Shown: positions 1 through 9,772, counted from the first letter of the stretch. The stretch is 64,000 bases of DNA from Ruegeria sp. HKCCD7303 (GCF_013111185.1 NZ_WVRE01000005.1:248001-312000), one strand, 5' to 3'. Translations and numbers: made by a program. The notes: generated from the letters alone by a model not told the origin.

Positions 1-1
1 T

Positions 2-979
2 ACGAACGTGAACAAGTCCTTTGGCAATGTCGAGGTTCTCAAGGACATCAATATCGAAGTGGAAGACGGCGAGTTCGTCGTCTTCGTCGGCCCCTCGGGC
101 TGCGGCAAGTCCACCCTATTGCGCGTGATCGCAGGTCTGGAAGATGTTACATCGGGCGAAGTGCGCATTGGCGGCGAGCTGATGAACCTCACACCGCCCT
201 CCAAGCGCGGTATCGCGATGGTGTTCCAGAGCTATGCGCTCTACCCGCATCTGAATGTGCGAAAGAACATGTCACTGGCGCTGAAACAGGAAGGCCAAAC
301 TAAGCAGGTCATTGATGAACGTGTCGCCAAGGCGAGCAAGATGTTGAACCTTGAACCTTACATCGACCGCTACCCGTCCGAGCTGTCCGGCGGTCAGCGT
401 CAGCGTGTTGCCATCGGTCGCGCGATTGTTCGCGAACCCAAACTGTTCCTGTTTGACGAACCTCTATCAAATCTGGACGCGGCTTTGCGTATGAACACGC
501 GGCTTGAGATCGCGAATTTGCACCAGCAGCTGGACGCTTCGATGATTTATGTAACCCATGACCAGACCGAAGCGATGACTTTGGCAGACAAGATCGTCGT
601 GCTACGCGATGGGCGCGTTGAGCAGGTCGGCAGCCCGATGGAGCTGTACAACAATCCTGCCAATCAGTTTGTCGCCGGTTTCCTTGGCGCACCGTCAATG
701 AATTTCTTCCCCGCCAGCGTGGTTGGCGACAGCGCGGACATCACAATGGGCGTCCGCCCCGAGGATCTCTTTCTGGCCGATGACGGTCCGCTTGCCGCAA
801 AAGTGACCCATGTCGAGCATCTGGGCGGAGACACGAATGTGATCGCGATGATGCAAGGCCATCAGGTCACAGCCCGCCTTTTTGGCCAGCATCACGTGGA
901 CACGGGCCAAGAGATACAGATTGGCTATACGCCAGATCGCAGCTATCGCTTCGACACACATGGCGCGCGGCTGGCCTGA
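2..979 (+). CDS. ABC transporter ATP-binding protein (UgpC/MalK type), 5' end cut by window
   Basis: ATPase of a carbohydrate- or polyol-type ABC importer, acting on the cytoplasmic face. The frame is open to the window edge, so the first few residues are missing; the family usually starts about ten residues earlier. Counting from the GTG at 8, Walker [10 protein letters not shown] lies at about residues 28-36, the Q-loop in MVFQSYALYP at about 71-80, the signature LSGGQ at 126-130 and Walker B LFLFDEP near 147, followed by the H-loop THDQTEAM. The last ~90 residues form the TOBE/OB regulatory region with the MGVRPEDL motif. The partner permease and binding-protein genes would lie upstream, outside the window. 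The two oxidoreductase genes that follow are on the opposite strand and converge on it, so the substrate cannot be inferred from them with certainty. Confidence 0.9.
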   Translation, partial: TNVNKSFGNVEVLKDINIEVEDGEFVVFVGPSGCGKSTLLRVIAGLEDVTSGEVRIGGELMNLTPPSKRGIAMVFQSYALYPHLNVRKNMSLALKQEGQTKQVIDERVAKASKMLNLEPYIDRYPSELSGGQRQRVAIGRAIVREPKLFLFDEPLSNLDAALRMNTRLEIANLHQQLDASMIYVTHDQTEAMTLADKIVVLRDGRVEQVGSPMELYNNPANQFVAGFLGAPSMNFFPASVVGDSADITMGVRPEDLFLADDGPLAAKVTHVEHLGGDTNVIAMMQGHQVTARLFGQHHVDTGQEIQIGYTPDRSYRFDTHGARLA

Positions 980-1031
980 GCCGCTACTGAATTCCGCTCA
1001 CCGCAACAGCTTATCAAGCTTCGCGCCTGGT

Positions 1032-2273
1032 TCAGGAAAAACGATCAGGTGAAAAAGCCTTTACATCGACATGAAGTCTCCGCCCAGCCGTGTTATCTGC
1101 CACCAACCGGGCGGTGGTGGCAGCCAAAGTCAGCCCAAGCTGACCATGCCCGGTGGCGAATTGGACGTTGTCCAGACGATGACTGCGCCCGATGATCGGT
1201 CGCGTGTCCGGAGTGAAGGGGCGATAGCCGACGCGACGCTCGGCAACGTCCGTCTTCAGGCCGGGCAAGACCCGATGCGCCCGTCGCACAAGCACATCCG
1301 CCCGGTTCCAGTTTGGTGCTGCGTCCAAACTGGCGAACTCGATTGTACCCGCGACAGCCAGAGCTCCGTCATACGGCGTAACGCCGAACCCGCCTTTAGG
1401 GTAGAAAATCGTGTGTTTCAGCTCCACACCCGGATCTGACAATGCCGTTGAATACCCTGCCACACCCTCCAGTCGAATTGGTACGCCAAGATCTTTCGCC
1501 AAGCCTTTGGATCGTGCACCCGCAGCCAAGACAAATTGATCTGCAAAAAACTCAGTTCCGTCGGTCAGTTTAACCGATTGCACCTTTCGGCCTTCGCGGT
1601 CGAACCCTACGGCCCCTACCCGTTTTACAGTTCCGCCTCGTTTCAAAAATGTCTGGTGCAAGGCTTCGACCAGGCGTTTAGGGTCCGTCACATAACTCCA
1701 GTCCCGCAACACCGCCGCATATTTGAAATCGGGCGCTATCGCTGGGTCAAGCTCGTGTGCATCATGGCCCGAGATTTCATCAATGGTGCAGCCAAGTTCG
1801 CGCGCCAGATCAAAAGCCGCCCCCATGGTCGCCTTGTCGGCATCATCGTCGAACAGCTTGATGACGGGTCGCTCTATCAGCATTTCAGGTTCGCCGATGT
1901 CCTGCAATTGCGCCTTGAAATCCGCGGTGGCCGAGAATGTCAGCCGCGCGAGATCAGAGGCAATGGCACGCATTTTTGATGGGCGGGCGTTGGCGGTGAA
2001 CCGTGAGAACCACGGCAATAACTTCAACGCTGAACTTGGACGCAACGACAAGGGCGCTTCGCTGTCCAGCAACCACCCAGGTACTTTCAGCATCATTCCG
2101 GGTTGCGATAGAGGAACAATTTCCCCCACCGCAATACAGCCGCACGACGCCCAACTGGCCCCCTCACCAACGGTGTTGGGTTCCATAACCGTGACCTGGT
2201 GCCCCTCTGACTGAAGCGCCAGAGCACAGGAAATGCCGACGATACCGCCGCCGACAACCGCAACTTCTGACAT
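1032..2273 (-). CDS. FAD-dependent D-amino-acid dehydrogenase-like oxidoreductase (DAO family)
   Basis: Flavoprotein of 413 aa, the usual length for DadA-like enzymes, which oxidise D-amino or cyclic amino acids to the imino/2-oxo acid. The N-terminal Rossmann motif VVGGGIVGISCA with the acidic residue ending strand 2 (VTVME) binds the ADP part of FAD. A second FAD contact, GYRPFTPDTRPIIG, and the C-terminal GHGQLGLTLA are typical of the DadA group. Its ATG directly abuts the stop of the upstream LDH2-type reductase gene (no intergenic base), so the two are translationally coupled. The pairing suggests a D-proline, hydroxyproline or pipecolate type pathway, in which an amine oxidase yields a cyclic imine or 2-oxo acid and the partner reduces it. 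The substrate is an inference. Confidence 0.85.
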   Translation of the reverse strand: MSEVAVVGGGIVGISCALALQSEGHQVTVMEPNTVGEGASWASCGCIAVGEIVPLSQPGMMLKVPGWLLDSEAPLSLRPSSALKLLPWFSRFTANARPSKMRAIASDLARLTFSATADFKAQLQDIGEPEMLIERPVIKLFDDDADKATMGAAFDLARELGCTIDEISGHDAHELDPAIAPDFKYAAVLRDWSYVTDPKRLVEALHQTFLKRGGTVKRVGAVGFDREGRKVQSVKLTDGTEFFADQFVLAAGARSKGLAKDLGVPIRLEGVAGYSTALSDPGVELKHTIFYPKGGFGVTPYDGALAVAGTIEFASLDAAPNWNRADVLVRRAHRVLPGLKTDVAERRVGYRPFTPDTRPIIGRSHRLDNVQFATGHGQLGLTLAATTARLVADNTAGRRLHVDVKAFSPDRFS

Positions 2274-3299
2274 TTAAAGGCTTTCCTGCTGAATTTCATG
2301 CAGCTGTGACAGCAACTCTACGCTGACAACCACGCCTTTTTCCTGCGCAGCGGCGCGATTTTTCAACCGTCCGTCACCCGGAACGCGAGCCGTGCCGTTG
2401 CCGTCGATTTCGGCACATATGCGTTTGACGTAGTCGTCAAAACCCGGGTTCCCAAAGCGCGTGGGATCAATCGCGATCAGAGTGGAGCCGCCTTTGATGT
2501 TCAAAGCGCCGTGCTCCACACGTTTGGCATTGTCTACTGACAGGGTGCCACCGGCCAGCGCCGCGCCTAAAACTTCGATCAGAAAGGCAATCGCGGCCCC
2601 TTTATGCTCGCCAAAGGGCAACAGGCTGCGGGTCTCGAGAATGGCATTCGGATCGGCCGTAGGTTGGCCATCCGGCGCCAAACCCGCCGGGCGGGGCAGA
2701 TCGTGCCCTTCGGCCGCCGCCATGCGAATATCCATAAGCGCAACCATCGAAGACGCCTGATCCCAAACAATCGGCTCAGCCCCTTCACGCGGGCACGCAA
2801 ATGACATCGGATTGGTCCCGAAAACCGGGCGCACTCCGCCTTGTGGCACCACCGTTGACAATGAGTTCACAACGCCCAGCGCCACCAGACCCGCTTCGGC
2901 CAGAGGTTCGGTGTCAAAACGCAGCGCAGCCAGGTGATGGCAATTGGCACAAGTGAAAGCGGCAATGCCGTTTTCTCGGGCCATGGCAATCAACTCGTCC
3001 CGCGCCATCCCCGCTGCGAGTTGATAGTACCCGTTGTCGCCATCCCCGCGCAAAACACCGGGCGCAATACGCTCAACCTTGGGCGACGCCGCCGGATTGG
3101 CATAGCCAGAAGTAAAACTTTGAACATAAACCGGTAGCATGCGCAGCCCATGACTGCGGGGACCATCCCGTTCGGATCGGGTGACGATATCCGCGAGAAC
3201 GGTGCTGCCTTGCGCATCCATACCCGCTGCCACAAGGATCGATCTGGCCAATTCCCTGACCTCTTCGAGTGAGAGCGTCTTCGTCGAGATTTCCGTCAT
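2274..3299 (-). CDS. LDH2/malate dehydrogenase-family oxidoreductase (delta1-piperideine/pyrroline-2-carboxylate reductase-like)
   Basis: 341-aa NAD(P)H-dependent oxidoreductase of the LDH2 (YlbC/DpkA) fold, which differs from classical Rossmann lactate dehydrogenases. Visible signatures are SHGLRMLP near residue 54, the NCHHLAALRFDTEPLAEAG segment around 120-140, and VFGTNPMSFACP; the HH-A-L...EP-A pattern resembles delta1-piperideine-2-carboxylate reductases more than malate or ureidoglycolate dehydrogenases. It is the promoter-proximal gene of a two-gene operon with the DAO-family flavoprotein. Expected role is reduction of a cyclic imino acid or 2-oxo acid in the cytoplasm. A general 2-hydroxyacid dehydrogenase remains possible. 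Confidence 0.8.
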   Translation of the reverse strand: MTEISTKTLSLEEVRELARSILVAAGMDAQGSTVLADIVTRSERDGPRSHGLRMLPVYVQSFTSGYANPAASPKVERIAPGVLRGDGDNGYYQLAAGMARDELIAMARENGIAAFTCANCHHLAALRFDTEPLAEAGLVALGVVNSLSTVVPQGGVRPVFGTNPMSFACPREGAEPIVWDQASSMVALMDIRMAAAEGHDLPRPAGLAPDGQPTADPNAILETRSLLPFGEHKGAAIAFLIEVLGAALAGGTLSVDNAKRVEHGALNIKGGSTLIAIDPTRFGNPGFDDYVKRICAEIDGNGTARVPGDGRLKNRAAAQEKGVVVSVELLSQLHEIQQESL

Positions 3300-3355
3300 T
3301 GGGGTGATCCTGTCCTTGTGTGGCTCGACGGGGCGCGTCAGCGCCCACGTCAGGG

Positions 3356-4876
3356 TTAACTGCTGTATTCCCGGCGCTTTTTGGCAACAAACTCGTCCAG
3401 CCCGCCGCGTTGATCGTCAAGCATCGGAGGCTGCACATAGTTGTCCAACATTCGCCGCGCGGCTTCATTGCCAACAACCTCTGCCGTCTTCGAACCTTCG
3501 GCTTCCCACTGTTCAAAACTGTCGTTGTTTTGCAAGTGATTCATATGCATCGGGTTTTCACGCGTGTGGTCCGTGCCCAGGAAATGCCCTCCGGGGCCGA
3601 TCAGGGCGATGTCGTCTAGCAACAGATCCAGGTTTTCCTCTTGAAGCCCGCTGAAAAAGCGATGGAAATTCTCAAGCTGCATGGTGTCCTGCACCCATTT
3701 CGAGTAGCTGACCCCCAACGCCCCTTCCAGAAAACCGGCAGAGTGCACAATGTAATTCGCCCCGCCAAGCAGCACGGGCCACATCGTGTTGGCCGTGTCA
3801 AAGCCGGCCTGCATGTCGGGTGACTTTGACCCGGTCCACATGGTGCAAGTCCGCCAGGGCACCTGATAGAACCGCGCCATCTGACCCACCAACAGGTTCA
3901 TCAGACCCGGCTCCGGCGACCCCATCATCGGCGCGCCGGTTTTCATCGACACACCCATGATTGCCACGCCCAGAACCATCGGCGCGCCGCGTCGGATGAT
4001 CTGGCTATAGGCCATGCCCGCCAAGGATTCCGCAATCAGCAATGCCACACCACCCTGCGGGCTGGCCGGCGTTGAAGCCCCCGCCAAAACGAAAGGCGAC
4101 AGCAGGCAAGGCTGGTTGGCCGCAGCATAAACGCGCAAGCTTTCCAGCATGGTCTCATCCCAGACCAGCGGCGTGTTGCAGTTCAGCAGCGCAGCCATCA
4201 CTACGTTATTGTCTACAAACTCTTCGCCAAACACGATCCGGGTCATGTCCACCGAGTCACGTGCTGCCTGCTCTGACAATACCGAACCTTTGATCGGCTT
4301 GTCCGTCAGCGTCAACGCCGCATGCACAAGCTCAAGATGGCGCTGCGGAACCGGAACATCCTGCGGTTCCACCGGCAGAATACCCGGAACCATCATCGAC
4401 TGGCTCATCTGGCTCAACTTGAAGAAGTTTTGCGCATCCTCCAACTGCGAGGGGCGGCGCACGCCGTCAAGATCATAGACAAAAGGTGCGCCATAGGCGT
4501 TCGCGAAGACCGAGTGTTCGTTACCCACACGCAAAGACCGCTCTGGGTTGCGTGCCGCATAAGCCCATTCTGAAGGTACTGACGAGATCAGGTCCATCAG
4601 CATGTCGCGCCCGATCCGGACGCGCTCGCCCTGCACATCTGCGCCGTATTTTTTCCAGTCCGCCAAAGCCACCGGATCGCGAAATTCAATGCCGGTGGTT
4701 TCCAGAATGGTCATTGCGGCATTGTGAATACGCTCGACCCCCTCGGGGCCAAGCAGATCGATCGGCCCAATCTTGCGGTTCAGGGTCGGTAAATAGACCG
4801 GGGGTGGGTTGGTGCGGGCCTGAACGCGTGCCGCGCGCCCACCGCCACGGCTGGACCGTCCTCTTGCTTGTGCCAT
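3356..4876 (-). CDS. MttB-like (trimethylamine methyltransferase family) protein, non-pyrrolysine
   Basis: 506-aa TIM-barrel methyltransferase of the MttB family. True trimethylamine methyltransferases read an in-frame UAG as pyrrolysine; here the frame runs the full family length without any stop, so this is the non-Pyl branch, which includes the glycine-betaine methyltransferase MtgB. A basic N-terminus (residues 1-25) precedes the core; GPGGHFLGTDHT near residue 430 is shared with the second copy at 9.8-11.3 kb. The ATG has AGGAG 7 nt upstream. It lies 14 nt downstream of the DMGDH-like gene and is surely co-transcribed. No corrinoid-binding partner (MttC/MtgC-like) or methylcorrinoid:THF methyltransferase is in the window, so the methyl acceptor is unknown. 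Confidence 0.88.
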   Translation of the reverse strand: MAQARGRSSRGGGRAARVQARTNPPPVYLPTLNRKIGPIDLLGPEGVERIHNAAMTILETTGIEFRDPVALADWKKYGADVQGERVRIGRDMLMDLISSVPSEWAYAARNPERSLRVGNEHSVFANAYGAPFVYDLDGVRRPSQLEDAQNFFKLSQMSQSMMVPGILPVEPQDVPVPQRHLELVHAALTLTDKPIKGSVLSEQAARDSVDMTRIVFGEEFVDNNVVMAALLNCNTPLVWDETMLESLRVYAAANQPCLLSPFVLAGASTPASPQGGVALLIAESLAGMAYSQIIRRGAPMVLGVAIMGVSMKTGAPMMGSPEPGLMNLLVGQMARFYQVPWRTCTMWTGSKSPDMQAGFDTANTMWPVLLGGANYIVHSAGFLEGALGVSYSKWVQDTMQLENFHRFFSGLQEENLDLLLDDIALIGPGGHFLGTDHTRENPMHMNHLQNNDSFEQWEAEGSKTAEVVGNEAARRMLDNYVQPPMLDDQRGGLDEFVAKKRREYSS

Positions 4877-4890
4877 TTCAGCTCTCCTTC

Positions 4891-7344
4891 TCAGGCCCGG
4901 GCGCGTGCGCTGGTCGGGTCAACAGCGCAGATGTCGATCACCTCGGCATCACGCATTTCATTGTGGATCAGCACCTGCATTGTCGTACCCGGTGCGGTCA
5001 TGCCCTGTGGCACCAGGGCCATCGCGATGTCGTGGTTGCAGTAGTAGGAAAATCCACCCGACGTGACGCGCCCGATCAGCTTGCCATCGGCATAGACGCC
5101 TTCGTCAAACATGACTGAGGTATCGCAGAACGGCAGTTTCAGAGTCACCAGCGTGTTGTAACCACCCTCTGCCTTTTGCTTTTGCAACGCAGCCTTGCCG
5201 ATGAATTCCCGCTCGACCACCTCGCCATTGACTTTCTCGGTCATGGCGACAAAGCGGCCCAGATCAGCTTCGTAGGGTGTCATATCCTTGCAAATCTCGC
5301 GGTTGATCGCCCGATAGGATTTCTCAAGCCGCATCGACTCCAAGGCTTCCAGGCCAAAGGGCTTCACCCCAGCCTTGAGAAGCAGATCGACCAAATGGCG
5401 GTTATATCCGACCGGGTGGTGCAGCTCCCATCCCAGCTCGCCGGTATACGAGACGCGCAGCAGATTAACACCTTTGGCATAGCCCACCTCACCCATCTGC
5501 GCAGACAGCCACGGGAAAGCTTCGTTCGACAGGTCGTTGTCCGTCAGCGGTTGCAGGATCTCACGAGCTTTCGGACCGGCCAAAGCAATAACGCCCAGCT
5601 GTTCCGAGATATCCTCCATCATGACCGAGCCATCCTTGGGCAGCAGGCGCTGCAACTGATCCCAGTTGTACGCTCGCCAGTTAGGGGTCGAGATCAGATA
5701 GAAATCATCCTCGGCATATCGAACGATGGTGTATTCCGCATCCATACCGCCCTTGTCGTTCAACATCAGCGACAGGGTCATGCGGCCAATCTTCGGCAAT
5801 TTGTTGGCCATCAGACTGTCCAGCCATTTTGCGGCACCGGGGCCGCGCACGGTGAACTTGGTCATCGGCGACATTTCGATGAACCCGGCCTCTTCGCGGG
5901 TCGTACGCACCTCGGCCTGTACCAGTTCCATATGGTTGGTGCGCCGGAAAGAGTGCTCGGGGATCGCCTCCTCGGGGGATTTGGCAAACCACCGGGGGAA
6001 CTCGTATCCGTTGAAGCTGGTCCACACCGCGCCGTGCGCGGTTAGCAGATCATAAGACCCCATGGTTTTCATCGGGCGCGCGTCCGGGAAGTCCTCTCCT
6101 GGAACATGCGCGTCCATATGGGTGCCCCAGGTCTCGCGCACCTTGTCCATGGTCCAGCGTTTCGAAGCGTAGTCGGAAAAACGGCGTGGGTCGAGTTCGG
6201 ACATGTCCATACCCGGATCGCCATTTACAATCCATTGCGCCAGGCGACTGCCGACTGTCCCGCCCCACAAAATACCTCCCGGCATCCCTTCGGCCAGCCA
6301 CAGGTTTTCATGCCCGGGGGCAGGGCCCGCCAAAGGCAATTCGTCCGGTGTCATCTGGAACGGGCCGCGTGTGTTGGCCTTGATACCAACCTCGCCCAAA
6401 GTCGGCACACGCTCGATGGCACGCTCCCATTGGGTTTCCACCGCGTCGAAATCCTCAGGCAGCAGATCGGCGCCGAAGTCGGGCGGCACACGGTCTTCGG
6501 CAAACAGCTTGAGGTCTTTGGTGAATTCGTAGGGTCCAAACTGAATGCCCCCCACATCCTCGCGCAGATATGCACCATAATCCTCGTCGCGCAGGATCGG
6601 GAATTCCGGCAGCCCCTGTGCACGACGCTCCTTCAGCAGCGGCACGGTCTCGGTGGTCCAGTATTGGTGTACGATTGGAATACATGGCAGATCCAGCCCC
6701 ACCCGCCGCGCGTTTTCGCGCGCGTAGTTGCCAGTGGCAAAGATCAGATGCTTACAGGTGATCTCACCCTTGTCGGTGGTCACTTTCCAAAGCCCGTTCT
6801 CCAACTTTTCGTAAGACTGCGCTTCGGTGTTCTGATAAACTTTCGCCCCTGCATCACGCGCCAGTTTTGCCATCGCCATGGTGATGTCAGCGGGGTTCAC
6901 ATAGCCGTCTTCGGTATGCAGGATACCGCCCCGGATGTGTTCAGACTGATTCAGCAACGGATGAACCTCGGCCACCTCTTCCGGAGTCAACAGCTTACAC
7001 GGCACACCAGCGGCCTCGGCGATCGAGATATAAGACTGGAACTCGTCCCAGCGCTTTTCGGTGTTTGCAACGCGCAGCTGACCGACTTTCCGCAACCCGA
7101 CCGAGCTGCCCATCTTTTCCTCGACCTCGGTATAGATGCGGATGGTTTCCATCGTCATCTTCGACACATTGTGCGAGCGCACGAAAGTCACTAGCAGACC
7201 GGCCGCGTGCCAGGTCGAGCCCGAGGTCAATGTCGTCCGTTCCAGCATTACGGCATCGGTGCACCCATGTTCGGTCAGGCCGTACAGGATCGAGGCTCCG
7301 ACACACCCGCCCCCGACAACAACCACTTCTGCATGTGACTGCAT
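4891..7344 (-). CDS. Dimethylglycine/sarcosine dehydrogenase-like FAD- and folate-binding (GcvT) oxidoreductase, copy 1
   Basis: 817-aa flavoprotein with the DMGDH architecture: N-terminal FAD-binding DAO domain (about 1-380, VVVVGGGCVGASILYGL), a linker, and a C-terminal GcvT folate-binding domain (about 440-810). SGSTWHAAG near residue 45 holds the histidine that carries covalent FAD in characterised dimethylglycine and sarcosine dehydrogenases. Such enzymes oxidatively demethylate N-methylglycines and pass the C1 unit to tetrahydrofolate as 5,10-methylene-THF. In the GcvT part, GYTGELGWELHHP and EALESMRLEKSYR are typical. ATG is preceded by GAGGAG. First gene of an operon with the MttB-like gene and divergent from a LysR regulator. 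Whether it uses dimethylglycine, sarcosine or another methylated amine cannot be told from sequence. Confidence 0.9.
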   Translation of the reverse strand: MQSHAEVVVVGGGCVGASILYGLTEHGCTDAVMLERTTLTSGSTWHAAGLLVTFVRSHNVSKMTMETIRIYTEVEEKMGSSVGLRKVGQLRVANTEKRWDEFQSYISIAEAAGVPCKLLTPEEVAEVHPLLNQSEHIRGGILHTEDGYVNPADITMAMAKLARDAGAKVYQNTEAQSYEKLENGLWKVTTDKGEITCKHLIFATGNYARENARRVGLDLPCIPIVHQYWTTETVPLLKERRAQGLPEFPILRDEDYGAYLREDVGGIQFGPYEFTKDLKLFAEDRVPPDFGADLLPEDFDAVETQWERAIERVPTLGEVGIKANTRGPFQMTPDELPLAGPAPGHENLWLAEGMPGGILWGGTVGSRLAQWIVNGDPGMDMSELDPRRFSDYASKRWTMDKVRETWGTHMDAHVPGEDFPDARPMKTMGSYDLLTAHGAVWTSFNGYEFPRWFAKSPEEAIPEHSFRRTNHMELVQAEVRTTREEAGFIEMSPMTKFTVRGPGAAKWLDSLMANKLPKIGRMTLSLMLNDKGGMDAEYTIVRYAEDDFYLISTPNWRAYNWDQLQRLLPKDGSVMMEDISEQLGVIALAGPKAREILQPLTDNDLSNEAFPWLSAQMGEVGYAKGVNLLRVSYTGELGWELHHPVGYNRHLVDLLLKAGVKPFGLEALESMRLEKSYRAINREICKDMTPYEADLGRFVAMTEKVNGEVVEREFIGKAALQKQKAEGGYNTLVTLKLPFCDTSVMFDEGVYADGKLIGRVTSGGFSYYCNHDIAMALVPQGMTAPGTTMQVLIHNEMRDAEVIDICAVDPTSARARA

Positions 7345-7574
7345 TTGAATTCTCCTCTTCCGTTACGCGCCAAATCCCGGCCAACGTTGTCCCGCCGGGC
7401 GGGTACTCGGTTTGACCGGGACACTGTGCAACACGTGCTTCTTTGGCCAAATCATCGCGTTCATGGGCGAGGATGGCAATTGTAAAAATTTTCACTCTGG
7501 GCAAATTCAGCTAATGCGAATAATCCTATGACGAGGAAAATAACTTAAAACTGCAAGATACAGGTCAGATCACC
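7345..7574. promoter_or_regulatory. Divergent promoter region between DMGDH-like operon and LysR gene
   Basis: 230 bp separate the two divergent start codons. The half nearer the LysR gene (about 7480-7560) is AT-rich (for example AAAAATTTTCAC and GAAAATAACTTAAAACT). LysR regulators normally bind such shared spacers, so control of the methylamine operon by the adjacent LysR is likely but inferred. No operator was resolved by eye. Confidence 0.45.
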
Positions 7575-8483
7575 TTGCCCATTGGCCCATACGAACTGCC
7601 GCCGCTCAGCTCACTGATCAGTTTTGAGGCCGCGGCACGCCATGTCAGCTTTAAACAGGCCGCGACTGAGTTGAACGTAACGCCCGCCGCCATCAGCCAT
7701 CAGGTCAAAGCGCTGGAGGTCGAACTCAATTGCGCTTTGTTTCACCGCCACCATCGAGGGGTCGAGTTGACCGAAAGCGGAGCCTATCTGCTGGTAGCGC
7801 TGCAACGCGGTTTCGAAGGCATCAGCGAGGCGCTCAAGCAGCTGCGCTCACAATACGATCGCTCCGGTGTCACGATCCGATCCAGCACGGCCGTCAGTTC
7901 GCTATGGCTGACACCGCGACTGGCGCAATTCTGGAAAAGCTACGGGCATATCTCGGTTACTCAGGTTGTCACCGATCTGGGGTATGACACACAAAAGTGC
8001 GACATCAGTATCCGTTACGGCGATGCCTCTCGGGAACGCGGTACAAGTCAGGTGCTGTTTCGGGACCGGATCATGGCTTTGGCGAGCCCTCAGTTCGTCC
8101 GGCAGCACAAAATCGACCAGTTGCAGGACCTGTCCAAAGTCCCGCTTATACATCTGGACGCACCTGGCACCGATTGGACAGGTTGGCAGGAATGGGCTGC
8201 CGGCCTTGGGTATTCAGGGTCGCTTAAATCGGGGCACAGGGTGAACAACTACACCATTGCCCTGCAAGCTGCACAGGATGACATGGGTGCCGTGCTGGGG
8301 TGGGAAGGCCTGACCGCAGGCTTGATCACATCCGGCAAGTTGACCAAGCTTTTACCGCAGACACTGTCAGCCCCGCTTGATTTCTACGTGGTGCTACACA
8401 ACACCTCATCGGATCGCGCCGCCTTGGTTTTCAACTGGTTGGTCGAGGACTCCGTTAGTAGATCAAATTTCAACGAATGTTGA
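7575..8483 (+). CDS. LysR-family transcriptional regulator (GcvA-like)
   Basis: 302-aa regulator with an N-terminal winged HTH (about residues 10-70: LISFEAAARHVSFKQAA ... LNVTPAAISHQVKALE) and a periplasmic-binding-protein-like effector domain. The FEAAARH-SF-AA-ELNVTPAAISHQ pattern is that of the GcvA subgroup, which often controls amino-acid and C1 metabolism genes. The frame opens with TTG at 7575; no ATG is available before the HTH, so the TTG start is the best choice. It is transcribed away from the DMGDH-like/MttB-like operon and probably regulates it. Confidence 0.88.
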   Translation: MPIGPYELPPLSSLISFEAAARHVSFKQAATELNVTPAAISHQVKALEVELNCALFHRHHRGVELTESGAYLLVALQRGFEGISEALKQLRSQYDRSGVTIRSSTAVSSLWLTPRLAQFWKSYGHISVTQVVTDLGYDTQKCDISIRYGDASRERGTSQVLFRDRIMALASPQFVRQHKIDQLQDLSKVPLIHLDAPGTDWTGWQEWAAGLGYSGSLKSGHRVNNYTIALQAAQDDMGAVLGWEGLTAGLITSGKLTKLLPQTLSAPLDFYVVLHNTSSDRAALVFNWLVEDSVSRSNFNEC

Positions 8484-8764
8484 TGCGTTGGCCCCACCAG
8501 GCCCGCCAGAGGGCGGTTACCGCCGGATCTGCGAACCGCAATCAGCAATAGACCAAGTCAGGGGCACCAGAGGCGAAACCGCAAGGCGATCCAACTTCTT
8601 GTTTTTGCACACGGCCATGAGAAAAACCAAGTCGGCTGTCGTGAAATGGGTTGCTGAGTTTTCCGTTGGCCAAAGATCATCGAATTGCTGCGAAAAATGG
8701 TAACAAAACTTGTATACTTTCGAAACAATAGGCCACTTTTTTCAAACATGCCGGAAAGACCGAT
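8484..8764. other. Intergenic region between two LysR genes
   Basis: 281 bp without a supported gene. It contains a short GC hairpin just past the first LysR stop (CCGCC AGAG GGCGG around 8510) that could attenuate read-through, and an AT-rich stretch at about 8690-8720 including TTGTATACTTT that could hold the promoter of the downstream LysR gene. Confidence 0.35.
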
Positions 8765-9739
8765 ATGCCCCGCCAATCAGCCGCCAAAGATCTCAGTCTC
8801 AAATGGTTGGAACTTTTCCAGATTTGCGCACACCAGGGATCGCTTCAGGCAACCGCAAAACAAACGGGATTGACCATCAGCACGGTCTCGCATCACCTGC
8901 GCAATCTCGAAGATCATCTGGGGGTCGAGCTCTTCAACCACTCTCGCAGGCCCATGGTTCTGACACCTAAAGGAGAGGTGTTTCTGCGCAATATTGACGA
9001 AGCCCTGTTCGCCATTCGCAAGGCCAAGGCCGAGGCGTCTGCCGGAAGCATAGCCGAGGCAAGTTTGCTGCGGGTTGGGTCAATTGAAGATTTCGACAGC
9101 GACATCATGCCCGAACTGGCCGTTTTCCTGTCGCAGTACATGCCAAGTTGCAATTTCATGTATCAAACGGACTCGAGTCACACGATCATAGAAATGCTGC
9201 GCAACAGGCACCTTGATCTGGGGATCACGACATCTCCGACTGAACGTGCGCGTGACCTGCAGGAGCGGCCTCTGCTGCGCGATCCGTTTGTTGTGGTCTT
9301 ACCACGAACGTGCGAGGACCCAGTGGAAGACATTGTGGACGGCCGCAGTACCCTGCCTTTTCTGAAATTCTCAAGCAACCTGATCATTGCCCGGCAAATT
9401 GAGTCGCAGATGCGCCGCCTCGGTCTGTCTTCTGTTTCGAACTTCGAATGCAGCAACAATCAAACACTGATGGCAATGGTCGCGGCGGGTGCCGGATGGA
9501 CCATTACGACGCCTTTGTTGTTTTCCCGCGCCAAAAGGTTTCAGAACAGCCTAAGCATGCATCGTTTTCCCGGCAAGAGTTTCGCGCGCACATTGGCCAT
9601 CGTCGCAACACCGGATTGTTCCAGATCACTGCTTGAACTGGTCGACCAGAAGATGCGCAATCTGATCACCGAGCACGCTATCTCTCATCAAACCCAAAGC
9701 AAGCCCTGGCTGGCCGAAAGCTTCCGGCTTCTCAGCTGA
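8765..9739 (+). CDS. LysR-family transcriptional regulator
   Basis: 324 aa, slightly longer than a typical LysR protein. The N-terminal HTH is clear: LKWLELFQICAHQGSLQATA, then GLTISTVSHHLRNLEDHLGV and LFNHSRRPMVLTPKGE. The remaining two thirds form the co-inducer-binding domain. The ATG at 8765 follows GGAAAG. It lies tail-to-tail with the second MttB-like gene and between the two methyltransferase/dehydrogenase modules; the SHH-L-NLE recognition helix differs from that of the neighbouring LysR, so the two probably read different operators. Target genes are not determined. Confidence 0.87.
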   Translation: MPRQSAAKDLSLKWLELFQICAHQGSLQATAKQTGLTISTVSHHLRNLEDHLGVELFNHSRRPMVLTPKGEVFLRNIDEALFAIRKAKAEASAGSIAEASLLRVGSIEDFDSDIMPELAVFLSQYMPSCNFMYQTDSSHTIIEMLRNRHLDLGITTSPTERARDLQERPLLRDPFVVVLPRTCEDPVEDIVDGRSTLPFLKFSSNLIIARQIESQMRRLGLSSVSNFECSNNQTLMAMVAAGAGWTITTPLLFSRAKRFQNSLSMHRFPGKSFARTLAIVATPDCSRSLLELVDQKMRNLITEHAISHQTQSKPWLAESFRLLS

Positions 9740-9772
9740 CTGAATAGCTCATTGTCAGATAATGCCCAAGTG

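Noticed and set aside
3356..4876. Pyrrolysine-containing methyltransferase
   Set aside because: The frame is full length with no internal UAG; no pylT, pylS or pylBCD genes were seen.
6106..7194. Long plus-strand open frame (362 codons) opposite the first DMGDH-like gene
   Set aside because: It shows no family motif and lies fully antisense to a gene with clear FAD and GcvT signatures; long antisense frames are common in GC-rich coding DNA.
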